Source: an uncultured Sunxiuqinia sp. (lineage in GTDB: Bacteria; Bacteroidota; Bacteroidia; Bacteroidales; Prolixibacteraceae). From it: DNA of 64,000 nucleotides. Under the pieces are notes generated by a model, which searched no databases, was not told where the DNA came from, and was given only the letters and a program-made list of their open reading frames with translations. Shown here one piece after another: positions 1 through 8,600 of this stretch. Numbering within the stretch: position 1 is the first letter of the stretch; every line of letters starts with the position of its first letter. The stretch lies in NCBI RefSeq assembly GCF_963678245.1, contig NZ_OY782773.1:216928-280927 (forward strand). The letters are read 5' to 3'. The position numbers were made by a program, and so were the translations under genes.

Positions 1-519
1 ACCAAAAGTAATCAGTTCAATACGGTTGATTATCTCTTTAGTAATTATTCTCTTACATGGGGATGGGCTACATGGAAACGATGCTGGAAGCACTTCGATA
101 TACATCTCGAAAATCATTGGCCTGATTTTTATCGGTCAGGAGGATATAAGAATGTCTATCTATCTCGAGTTGAAGGGTATTTTTGGAATTATTTCTATTC
201 GAGACTGTATAAGGAAAAGAATTTGGCGACTCATGTTTGGGATTTCCAATTTGCATTTTGTATGCACTTAAATAGGGGATTAACGATTATTCCCGCTAAA
301 AATTTGATTAAGAACATTGGATGTGATGGAACACATTTCGCCGGAGCGACAAAGGCTTTAAATTTGAGAGCTTCGGAAGTATTCTCGATAGAAAATGAGC
401 CAACATACATCTTGCCAAACCGAAATTTTGAATTATACCATTTTACACATGATTTCATCGATCGCCTATTGACGTTTATAAAAAACAGAATTCGAAAAAT
501 TATCAATAAAGTTAAATGA
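1..519 (+). CDS. GT2-like glycosyltransferase, 5'-truncated by window edge
   Basis: The reading frame is open from base 1 and encodes about 172 residues up to the TGA at 517-519, so the N-terminal catalytic part lies outside the window. The visible part contains the aromatic motif TWGWATWKRCW near residues 19-29. This motif recurs as SSWGWATWKDRW in the gene at 1613-2497, so the two are paralogues. That family has a nucleotide-diphospho-sugar transferase fold (GT2-like, often labelled hemolytic protein HlpA-like) and adds a sugar to a lipid-linked oligosaccharide at the cytoplasmic membrane. The stop overlaps the next start (ATGA, 516-519), so the two genes are translationally coupled. Family is likely; donor and acceptor sugars are unknown. 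Confidence 0.8.
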   Translation, partial: TKSNQFNTVDYLFSNYSLTWGWATWKRCWKHFDIHLENHWPDFYRSGGYKNVYLSRVEGYFWNYFYSRLYKEKNLATHVWDFQFAFCMHLNRGLTIIPAKNLIKNIGCDGTHFAGATKALNLRASEVFSIENEPTYILPNRNFELYHFTHDFIDRLLTFIKNRIRKIINKVK

Positions 520-1367
520 AACCTAGTGGAATAAAAGTCTGTGTTGTTGTACCGGTTCATCATATTATGACGGATTTGGAGAACTTTTCATTTCAACGGA
601 TATTAAAGGTTTTTTCTGATCGAAAAATTATTCTTATTGGTCCCCCATTTCTTGAGGAATATATTGACAGTCTTTGCGAGAACCATAACAATATTTCCCG
701 GTTGTTTTTTGACCGGGTATTTCAGCGAGGTGTTCGGTATTACAGCCGGTTATTTATGAGCAAGAGCTTTTATAAGCATTTTTTGGAGTATGATTATATG
801 GCAATAAGTCAACTAGATGTCTTTATGGTAAAAGATGACTTGGATTATTGGTGCAATCAGGGGTATGATAATGTTGGAGCTCCTTTATTTGAAGGATATA
901 CGAAGCCATCTACGACGATGAGAGACGATGGAAACAATGGTGGTTTTTCTCTTCGCAAACCTATATCCTGCTATAACGTTTTATCAGATTTGAATGCGAC
1001 CTACTCGAATATTCGTACACTCTGGAGTATGGAGAGAACATTGCCTTGGAAGTTGTTTAGAGTGCTGCGTGACGGGCTCCTTTTTAATTATAGGTTAAAG
1101 TCGCTTCGGCCGGTTATTAATGAAGATGTTTATTGGTCTATAATTGTTCCACAAAAATTTTCCTGGTATAAAGTCTGTGAACCTGAGAAATCAAAATATT
1201 TCGCTTTTGATACCAATCCTCGTTACTTATATGAACTCTGTAATAATTCCTATCCAATGGCGATCCACGCTTGGTGGAAATATGATAAAGCTTTCATGAA
1301 CGAAGTGATTGAAGCATTAGGGTGTAAAAATGATTTGCTTCACTATACTGGGAAGGATACAATATAA
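516..1367 (+). CDS. DUF5672 family protein (putative glycosyltransferase)
   Basis: A 283-residue cytoplasmic protein. The N-terminal stretch VCVVVPVHH, the acidic QLDVFMVKDDLDYW near residue 100 and NNGGFSLRK near residue 142 are typical of DUF5672. These proteins occur in surface-polysaccharide loci and resemble glycosyltransferases; QLDVF could be the metal/nucleotide-sugar site, which is inference. The start is fixed by the ATGA overlap with the preceding glycosyltransferase. A 245-bp AT-rich gap with no gene follows before the next ORF, so the coupled unit may end here. Full family length; no sign of damage. Confidence 0.8.
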   Translation: MKPSGIKVCVVVPVHHIMTDLENFSFQRILKVFSDRKIILIGPPFLEEYIDSLCENHNNISRLFFDRVFQRGVRYYSRLFMSKSFYKHFLEYDYMAISQLDVFMVKDDLDYWCNQGYDNVGAPLFEGYTKPSTTMRDDGNNGGFSLRKPISCYNVLSDLNATYSNIRTLWSMERTLPWKLFRVLRDGLLFNYRLKSLRPVINEDVYWSIIVPQKFSWYKVCEPEKSKYFAFDTNPRYLYELCNNSYPMAIHAWWKYDKAFMNEVIEALGCKNDLLHYTGKDTI

Positions 1368-1612
1368 ACCGTTTTGCCTGCTCTTTTAGGGAAACCCATT
1401 TTATCGAATGCAATATCGCAGATATTAATAATTGATATATCTATAACATTCGATCTAAAACTATCTATAACAACGCTTCGTTATTACCCGATAAAGACAT
1501 AAACTAATCTTTATTTCCTTATTGACTTAAATAAAATCTCAATAATTAATTATTGTTTGATCGTAAAAGCTTTTGAAATAGCTAGCGAAGTGTACACGAA
1601 ATTTATTTTAAT

Positions 1613-2497
1613 ATGATTGCTCCAATTTGTTTATTCTCATACAATCGTTTGGCCGAAATCAAACTGACGGTAGATGCGTTGACTAAGAATTACTTAGCCC
1701 CTGAAAGTGATTTGTTTGTTTTTTCAGATGGTGCGAAAGATGGCAGTCCGGACGATAAGGTTGTTGAGGTTCGAAAGTACCTGAAAACAATTCAAGGGTT
1801 TAAATCAATAACAATATTTGAGTCATCTGAAAATAAGGGACTAGCCAATTCAATTATTGATGGAGTAACTAAAATAATTCAGAAATTCGGAAAAGTTATT
1901 GTTGTTGAAGACGATTTAGTGTCGTCACCCAATTTTCTTAATTTCATGAATCAAGCGTTGGATTTCTATTCTAATAAAGATCAAATCTTTTCCATATCAG
2001 GCTATACGATGGATTTACCTTCGTTGAGCAACTACAATAGAGATTATTACTTTGGATACCGAGCCTCTTCGTGGGGATGGGCTACCTGGAAAGATAGATG
2101 GGTGAAGGTTGATTGGCAAGCGAACAACTATCGTCATTTTATATACAATCCGATCAGGCATTTCAAATTTATGCGCGGAGGGTCGGATATGCCCTACATG
2201 CTTTGGAAGCAGATGAATGGAAAGATTGACTCCTGGGCAATTCGCTGGTGCTACTTTCAGCATATAAATAATTTATTAACCTTGTTTCCAGCCATATCAA
2301 AAATAGAAAGTGTTGGTTTTGGATCCAATGCGACACATACTACACATTCTGAACGTTTTATTACAAATTTAGATAGTGGAGGTAAACAGAATTTTGAATT
2401 TTCAGAGGATTTGACCTTGCAAATGCAATTGTTACGAGAATTCCGGAATAAGTTTTCATTTAACAATCGGTTAAAAAATAGATTAAAGCGCTTATAA
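1613..2497 (+). CDS. GT2-like glycosyltransferase (HlpA-like)
   Basis: A 294-residue enzyme beginning MIAPICLFSYNRL, the usual first strand of a GT-A fold. It has SDGAKDG near residue 39 and VVEDDLV near residues 97-103, which probably supplies the metal-binding acidic triad. SSWGWATWKDRW near residue 150 is shared with the truncated gene at the left window edge. No signal peptide or membrane segment is evident, so it should act on the cytoplasmic face of the inner membrane, adding a sugar to the undecaprenyl-linked repeat unit. The stop overlaps the following GT4 start by one base (TAATG at 2495-2499), supporting co-translation. Sugar specificity cannot be read from sequence. Confidence 0.85.
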   Translation: MIAPICLFSYNRLAEIKLTVDALTKNYLAPESDLFVFSDGAKDGSPDDKVVEVRKYLKTIQGFKSITIFESSENKGLANSIIDGVTKIIQKFGKVIVVEDDLVSSPNFLNFMNQALDFYSNKDQIFSISGYTMDLPSLSNYNRDYYFGYRASSWGWATWKDRWVKVDWQANNYRHFIYNPIRHFKFMRGGSDMPYMLWKQMNGKIDSWAIRWCYFQHINNLLTLFPAISKIESVGFGSNATHTTHSERFITNLDSGGKQNFEFSEDLTLQMQLLREFRNKFSFNNRLKNRLKRL

Positions 2498-3615
2498 TGA
2501 ATGTATTGTTTCTTTTACATCTTCCACCGCCGGTGCATGGATCTTCGATGGTCGGCAAGTATATTTTTGACAGCAAACATATTAATGATGTTTTTTCGTG
2601 TCGATATATTAATGTGTTATCATCAAAAACGATAGCGGAAACAGGTAGACCCAGCCTTAGTAAGGCAATTGGATTCATGGCAATCTGGCTCAAGATGGTT
2701 TTTGAATTACTTCTTAAAAAACCGGACGTTTGTTATTTTGCAATTACAGTAAGTGGTTTTGCTTTTTTTCGCGACGTCGCTTTGGTGTTCCTGTTAAAGA
2801 TATTCAGGGTAAAACGGGTGTTCCATTTGCATAATAAGGGAGTGAGTTTTTGGCAAAAAAAGTGGGTGTATCGTATTTGTTATAAATACATCTTTAATAA
2901 AGCTGAAGTTATACTATTATCCAAGCATTTATATTCCGATGTTCAAAATTTTGTTCCTGAATCAAATTTACATATTTGTCCAAATGGCATACCGTTCGAT
3001 GACAGAACGAGTAAGTTGAAGCGAAAAGACAGGGGTGAAAAAGCTCCAAAAATCCTTTTCTTCTCAAATTTGATTGAATCGAAGGGGGTTTTTATTTTGC
3101 TGGAAGCTTGTGCAAAGCTAAAGCAAAGAGGCATCTCATTTTCATGCGATTTTATTGGGGGAGAAGGTGATATCTCTCGCGAGCAATTCCAAGAAAAAGT
3201 TAGGTATTTCGATTTAGAACAAGATGTTGCCTATTTAGGCAGGAAATATGAAGAAGAAAAGGAAAGGGCTTTTGTTGAAGCTGATATCTTTGCATTCCCT
3301 ACATTTTATTTTTATGAAACTTTTGGGTTGGTGAATTTGGAAGCGATGAAATATCGGTTGCCAATAATTTCAACTTATGAAGGCGGAATTCCCGATGTTG
3401 TCGTGAACAACAAAACCGGCTTTTTAGTGCGCAAAGAAGATTCAACAGAGTTGGCTGATAAGCTTGAGATATTAATTAAGAATCCAAAACTTAGGATTGA
3501 AATGGGTGAAGCCGGGTATAATAAGTACAAAGAAAACTTCACCTTGGATATATTTGAGAAGCGATTAATTGAAATGATTCAAACCGCGTCACCGACAACT
3601 CAACTTGAGTATTAA
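2497..3615 (+). CDS. GT4 family glycosyltransferase
   Basis: A 372-residue GT-B enzyme. The N-terminal half begins MNVLFLLHLPPPVHGSSMVG, a loop typical of GT4 enzymes in Bacteroidota polysaccharide loci. The C-terminal half carries the nucleotide-sugar site: ILFFSNLIESKG near residue 186, the EX7E motif ETFGLVNLE near residues 274-282, and GGIPDVVVNNKTGFLV. It has full family length. It starts inside the stop codon of the GT2-like gene and ends 11 bp before the GT26 gene, so these genes form an operon assembling an oligosaccharide on a lipid carrier. A retaining mechanism is known for GT4; the sugar transferred is unknown. Confidence 0.9.
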   Translation: MNVLFLLHLPPPVHGSSMVGKYIFDSKHINDVFSCRYINVLSSKTIAETGRPSLSKAIGFMAIWLKMVFELLLKKPDVCYFAITVSGFAFFRDVALVFLLKIFRVKRVFHLHNKGVSFWQKKWVYRICYKYIFNKAEVILLSKHLYSDVQNFVPESNLHICPNGIPFDDRTSKLKRKDRGEKAPKILFFSNLIESKGVFILLEACAKLKQRGISFSCDFIGGEGDISREQFQEKVRYFDLEQDVAYLGRKYEEEKERAFVEADIFAFPTFYFYETFGLVNLEAMKYRLPIISTYEGGIPDVVVNNKTGFLVRKEDSTELADKLEILIKNPKLRIEMGEAGYNKYKENFTLDIFEKRLIEMIQTASPTTQLEY

Positions 3616-3626
3616 CCCCAAATTTG

Positions 3627-4364
3627 ATGACTATGAAGCCCTCTGGAGTAAATATTTTAGGCTATTCGGTCTTTGATGGAGAACTCAATAGGATACCCCT
3701 AGATAGGAAGACTGTGATCAACACCTTAAATGGCCATTCGTACACAGTGGCTAAAAAAGACCAGCTATTCAGCAATGCATTGCACGAATCTGACATTCTG
3801 CTGCCAGATGGTGTGAGTATGGTAATTGGAGCAAGGGTGTTATGTGGGAAGAAGATTAAAAAAATAGCGGGCTATGATCTATTTCTGTTTTTGCTCAACT
3901 ACCTGGAGTCGCAAAATGGGAGATGTTTCTTTTTAGGATCAACTGAAGCGACCTTGCACGGAATTAAATCGAGAATTGCTAAAGAATTTCCAGATGTGAG
4001 AGTTGGAAGTTTTTCGCCTCCATATAAACCCGTATTCTCTTCTGAAGAAAATTTGATCATGCAGAATAAGGTCAATGATTTTAGGCCGAAGGTTTTATTT
4101 GTGGGAATGACTGCTCCCAAACAAGAGAAATGGGTCTGCGACAATAAAGATCAGTTGAATGTTGATATTATCTGCTCAATTGGAGCTGTTTTCGATTTTT
4201 ATGCAGGTACATCTAAGCGTCCTTCCAATCTGCTGATTAATTTAAAATTAGAATGGCTGGGACGGTTGTTAAAGGAGCCTAAAAGAATGTGGCGAAGATA
4301 TCTGTTATCGACACCTGTTTTTTTTATCGATGTCATACGGCAAAAAGCGATGTTTAAGGCTTAG
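3627..4364 (+). CDS. WecG/TagA/CpsF family glycosyltransferase (GT26)
   Basis: A 245-residue protein of the WecG/TagA/CpsF family, which transfers ManNAc, ManNAcA or similar sugars onto undecaprenyl-PP-linked acceptors. Diagnostic stretches are LLPDGVSMVIGARVL near residue 50, FFLGSTEATLHGIK near residue 96, and GMTAPKQEKW followed by CSIGAVFDFYAGTSKRP near residues 158-190. The C-terminal GRLLKEPKRMWRRYL is a basic/amphipathic tail that probably binds membrane. I chose the ATG at 3627; a TTG at 3624 and an ATG at 3633 are also possible. It sits 11 bp after the GT4 gene in the same operon. Confidence 0.9.
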   Translation: MTMKPSGVNILGYSVFDGELNRIPLDRKTVINTLNGHSYTVAKKDQLFSNALHESDILLPDGVSMVIGARVLCGKKIKKIAGYDLFLFLLNYLESQNGRCFFLGSTEATLHGIKSRIAKEFPDVRVGSFSPPYKPVFSSEENLIMQNKVNDFRPKVLFVGMTAPKQEKWVCDNKDQLNVDIICSIGAVFDFYAGTSKRPSNLLINLKLEWLGRLLKEPKRMWRRYLLSTPVFFIDVIRQKAMFKA

Positions 4365-4385
4365 TATTTCCTCAATTTGTATCAG

Positions 4386-4478
4386 ACCGATGGGGAATAT
4401 GGACTAAAAATATGGCTGACGGATCTACTCCTCTTCTGAACGAACACAAACCGATGGGGAATATGGACTAAAAATATG
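4386..4478. repeat. Pair of identical 29-bp direct repeats, 64-bp period
   Basis: The same 29 bp occur at 4386-4414 and 4450-4478, starting ACCGATGGGGAATATGGAC and ending in AAAAATATG. The units are separated by 35 bp of unrelated sequence. They fill the gap between the GT26 gene and the acyltransferase gene. No hairpin with a T-tract is present, so this is not an ordinary terminator. It could be a regulator binding array, a slippage duplication or an excision scar; the sequence does not decide. Confidence 0.85.
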
Positions 4479-4544
4479 ACGAGTCTGCTTTTCATTGAAA
4501 GATAGAATTCCTGATACGTTAAATTTAGATAGATAGCATTAAGC

Positions 4545-5543
4545 ATGATGCGTGAAAGATTAGAGTATGTCGACCAAATTAGAGGGTTCGCGATATTGCT
4601 AGTAATTGTTGGACACCTAATTCAATTTAATCAAATTGGTGGTGGTGACAGCAATCCACTTTTCAATGTGATTTATTCGTTCCATATGCCTTTGTTTTTC
4701 ATGATAAGCGGATACATCGGCAGCAAAGTTTCAAAGGTTTCCAGTCTTCAGGGATATGGGTTATTTCTACTCAAGAAGGCAAAGGTTCTACTGATTCCCT
4801 ATTTTTTTTGGCGATTAGTTATAAATAAATATTTCTTGACAGCTGAGTGGAGTCAAGTTGTTAGTATTGATGCAATTGGTGATGCTATAATCCACCCTCG
4901 ATTATTGTGGTTCTTACCAATGCTTTTTGAAATATTTATCTTCTTTGGAGCTTTCTTGCTTGTGTCAAGTTGGGTCATGAAGCGTGCTAATATAGTAAGG
5001 GATCTGATTCTAGTCGTTAGTATTATTCTAATGATAATATCTGGAATATTCCTGATTGATAAGTCTCATTTTACCTCCTTAAGTCTTTTTGCTTTTTCTT
5101 TTTTTACAGGAGTAATGGTTAGTAGACATAAAATGATTGAGAATCTGATGCTGTCAAGATGGGTCTTCTTACTTTTTCTAGTAAGTTTCTTAGTTTTCGC
5201 ATGCCATTGGAAAGCAGGAGGAGACTATGGGGATGATATTTATAAAGTTATAATATCTGTTTCTGCTTTTATCTCAGTAATGAATATCTTCAGAAAAATC
5301 AAGTGGAATGCCATCTTTAGCCAGCAGCTAATGCTGATCGGAAGAGAATCATTAGTCATTTATGTCGTCCATTTTCATCTAGTCTTTTTAGGGCTAGGAA
5401 ATCTAAGTAAGCTGACACTCAATCCACTTTTACTATTCTTTATTTTAACAATCGTAGCGGTTCCGATTGCCTATTTTTGCATTGGATTTAGCAAAATTGT
5501 TCGTTTGTCTCCAGTTTTAAGCTTTTTGTTATTTGGCAAATAG
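4545..5543 (+). CDS. Acyltransferase family 3 membrane protein
   Basis: A 332-residue multi-pass membrane protein of the acyltransferase-3 family (OafA-like), which O-acetylates or otherwise acylates sugars of surface polysaccharides. The N-terminus reads RLEYVDQIRGFAILLVIVGH; the catalytic-type His at the end of that segment and the following SFHMPLFFMISGY are family hallmarks. About ten hydrophobic helices follow, including one near VVHFHLVFLGLG. ATGs at 4545 and 4548 are both possible. It is the last gene of the left EPS block and is closed by a strong terminator. Modification of the locus's polysaccharide is inferred from position. Confidence 0.88.
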   Translation: MMRERLEYVDQIRGFAILLVIVGHLIQFNQIGGGDSNPLFNVIYSFHMPLFFMISGYIGSKVSKVSSLQGYGLFLLKKAKVLLIPYFFWRLVINKYFLTAEWSQVVSIDAIGDAIIHPRLLWFLPMLFEIFIFFGAFLLVSSWVMKRANIVRDLILVVSIILMIISGIFLIDKSHFTSLSLFAFSFFTGVMVSRHKMIENLMLSRWVFLLFLVSFLVFACHWKAGGDYGDDIYKVIISVSAFISVMNIFRKIKWNAIFSQQLMLIGRESLVIYVVHFHLVFLGLGNLSKLTLNPLLLFFILTIVAVPIAYFCIGFSKIVRLSPVLSFLLFGK

Positions 5544-5544
5544 A

Positions 5545-5587
5545 AAAAAACAGGCTGCTTATTTTGCTGAATAAGCAGCCTGTTTTT
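5545..5587. terminator. Bidirectional rho-independent terminator
   Basis: A 13-bp perfect stem, CAGGCTGCTTATT (5551-5563) pairing with 5570-5582, has a 6-nt loop. It is flanked by an A-run on the left and a T-run on the right. It can therefore terminate both the plus-strand acyltransferase operon and the minus-strand giant gene converging on it. Confidence 0.92.
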
Positions 5588-5613
5588 AGAGTCAGTATCG
5601 TTTTGTATACTAA

Positions 5614-8600
5614 TTATATGACCACTATTCTGTCTTTGTGAATTACCTGATTTGACTCGATGACCAAGAGATAGGTACCTTTACTTAAATGTGAAACATT
5701 AATAGTTTCTTCAAGGCTTCCGAATGAAGATAACAACGTCTTCTTGATCACAGTTCTTCCCATCATACTGTATATTGAGAGTTGGCATTGATCAGAAATC
5801 AAATTGGATGCTTTAATGTTTAGTATTCCTTTTGTAGGATTTGGATAAACCTTAGCATCTAAAATGGTTTCATTTATATCTATTCCAGTGGTTATCGATT
5901 CTTCAAGGTTATTGGCGATCACGAAATTCTCAAAAGAATCAATTTCATAACCTGAAGCACTATATATCGGAGTTGCTCCCGGAGTATAGCACAAGGTTAC
6001 TTCTTCTTCTGGCAAGTAGTCTGCATCAACATCCAAAAAAATCATATTACCGCTAATCTTTACATCTTGAATGTTCCTATTGTCACTAAGTTTAAAGTCG
6101 GATATAAGAGCAGTACTCTTTAAATTAGATGGTTTTAGCTGCGTATCATAATATAGTATGATTCTTTTTGAATTATTATTATTAACCTCTCCCTTAACAA
6201 GTTTTCCATTCACAATTGCGATAATTGTAACAGCTGCATCGGCAGACAGTGGTGTTGAGGCATCATCTGTAACCTCTACCGTTAAACTAAAGGTCTGATC
6301 GCCAGCCAGCGACATTGATGAAGTCGTAATGATCTCTCCTGTCTGTGAATTAATTTCGAAATATCCGAGCTCATTTCCCTCTGTGATCACATAGGTTAAG
6401 GTTTGTTCTATATCCGGATCACTTGCAATAATCTGGCCAATAACCTGTCCAATTTTATCATTTTTTTGAATTTCAAAAGTTTGATCTTCAACTACGGGGC
6501 TGTGATTGATAGTCATTCCTGTAATGTTGATACGAACATTTGACATTGCAGAAAGTGGAATTTCTGCGTTATCCTTTATTTCAACAACAAGATTGTACTG
6601 AATGTCAGAAGTTGTGAATATTGAAGACAGCGCGAGAATCTCACCTGTCGATTTATTTATTGAAAATAAGTTATCATCGTTTCCTTGAGTGATTGTATAA
6701 CTGAGCGTTTGTTCCTGATTTGGGTCAGTTGCTATTACTTGTCCGATATAATCATTAATTGCGACATTATTTGAAATATCAATCACTAAGTCTTGAGCAA
6801 CCGGAGATTCATTGACCCAGCTGGCAGATATTTTTATCGTAATGGTTGCACTGGAGGCCAACGGGTTATTGGGCTGGTTGTCAGTTGCTTGAATCGTAAT
6901 GGAATTATAATATTCACTATTTGATGCAAACGATTGGTTTGTGAAAATTTCACCCGTTTGGGAGTTGATCGAGAATATGTTACTTTCATTTCCTGTAACA
7001 ATCGAAAAGTCTAGTGTTTGACCTGAGTCTTGGTCACTCGCTACAACTTGACCAATCCGACTGTTCGCGGCAAGTGGAGCTGTAACCGAAAATGTTTGAG
7101 CTACGATGTCGGGACGTTGGTTCTCATAGAAAGCTCCCAAGTTTGCTATTGTAATAGTTGCTTGAGAAGAAAGCGGATTTTCGGAATAACTATCAACAAT
7201 ATTAACAACAAGTGAAATTTCATCCGGGTAATTTTCGGGGATGTGTGATGATAAATAAATCTCTCCAGTCAATGAGTCAAGAGAAAATAGACCATCATTG
7301 TTTCCACTTTCGATCAAGTAATGAATGGTTTGTCCTTCATCGGCATCCGATCCCTCAACGATTCCAATTAAATCTCCAGTAGTAACATTGGTTTGTAGTT
7401 CAAATGTCTGATCTGTTATAATCGGATTTTGATTGATAAAGACACCAATTAGATTGATGGTAATGAATGCCTCATTCGAAAGGGGGTTTTGACCATCATC
7501 GGTTACCTTAATGGTTAAAATGTGGCTTTGGTTGATGTCTGTTAAAATAGACTTTTCTGTAAAAATCTCACCGGTGATCGAGTCAATTGAGAATAGCGCG
7601 TTCTCATTTCCGGCGGAGACGCTGTAAGTCAGATTTTGTTCAGCATTGGTATCTGAGGCTATGACTTGCCCGATAAGTGTTTTTGCGGCAAGATTTCCAG
7701 CTAGCTCAAAGGTTTGATCGGCTATTGAAGGAGCTGCATTCAGATCGATTTCTTCCGGATTCACGTAGCTAACCAGTTCCACAATTTCGTAACTACTCAA
7801 AGCCTTATTGCTAATTCGAACTTCATCAATCAATCCTTGATACAATAACGAAGGTTGAATCTCATCACGGCCTGCACCAATATAAAGATTATAGCCTATT
7901 CCTGACTCAATGCTTCCAGTTGCATTTACCGAAGTCAGAAGAAGATTGTCTAAGTAAATTCTTTTTTCGGTTCCGTTGTATGTAACTGCCAGATGATGCC
8001 AGTTGCCATCCCACAGTTTATTAATATTTTCAATGGAAACCCAAGAGTTGCTTGTCCCTGAAGTTTTAAATCCAATTGATTTACTATCCGGTAGGATGTA
8101 AAGTGCAAAGTTGTCAACATTTGGGCCGCCATGCATAATAATTCCTTGATAGCCTGAAGCATTAAGGCTTGGCTTTAGGCGAGCACTTAACGTGAGTTCT
8201 TCCTGGATGTTATTGCTGAAGGATTCTCCAAGAGCAATGTATCCTTTGCCATTCATTTCGATTCCAGCTCCGTTGTATCCGTCAACTCTGGTTGTTTCAT
8301 CGATAAGTATCCCGTGGTTTGACCCTTTTGTGTCAATAACGGTTGCGCTCGAAACCTCTTCAAAAAGATATTCTGATGAGGTAGGTGACAGATCGGGTAA
8401 GGAAATAATGATATCTGCACTCTTAGTATTAGAGATGTTTCCGGAGTCATCGGCAACCCAGGCAAAAACACGATGAACCCCCTCTTCTGTAAACGTATAC
8501 TCATCCGGAATCGATGATGACCAATTACTGTTTCCAAAAGAAGGAGCTGATGCTGACTCGGTAACTAGATAGCTTAATAGTGTATCATTATCGGAAGCAA

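Noticed and set aside
1578..1605. Similarity of TTGAAATAGCTAGCGAAG to the gmd remnant near 13890
   Set aside because: Only about 20 bp, with no protein-level continuation on either side. Probably coincidence.
8192..8537. Open frames of about 90 codons on both strands inside the giant beta-helix gene
   Set aside because: They are shadows of the long coding frame, with no start context or protein features of their own.
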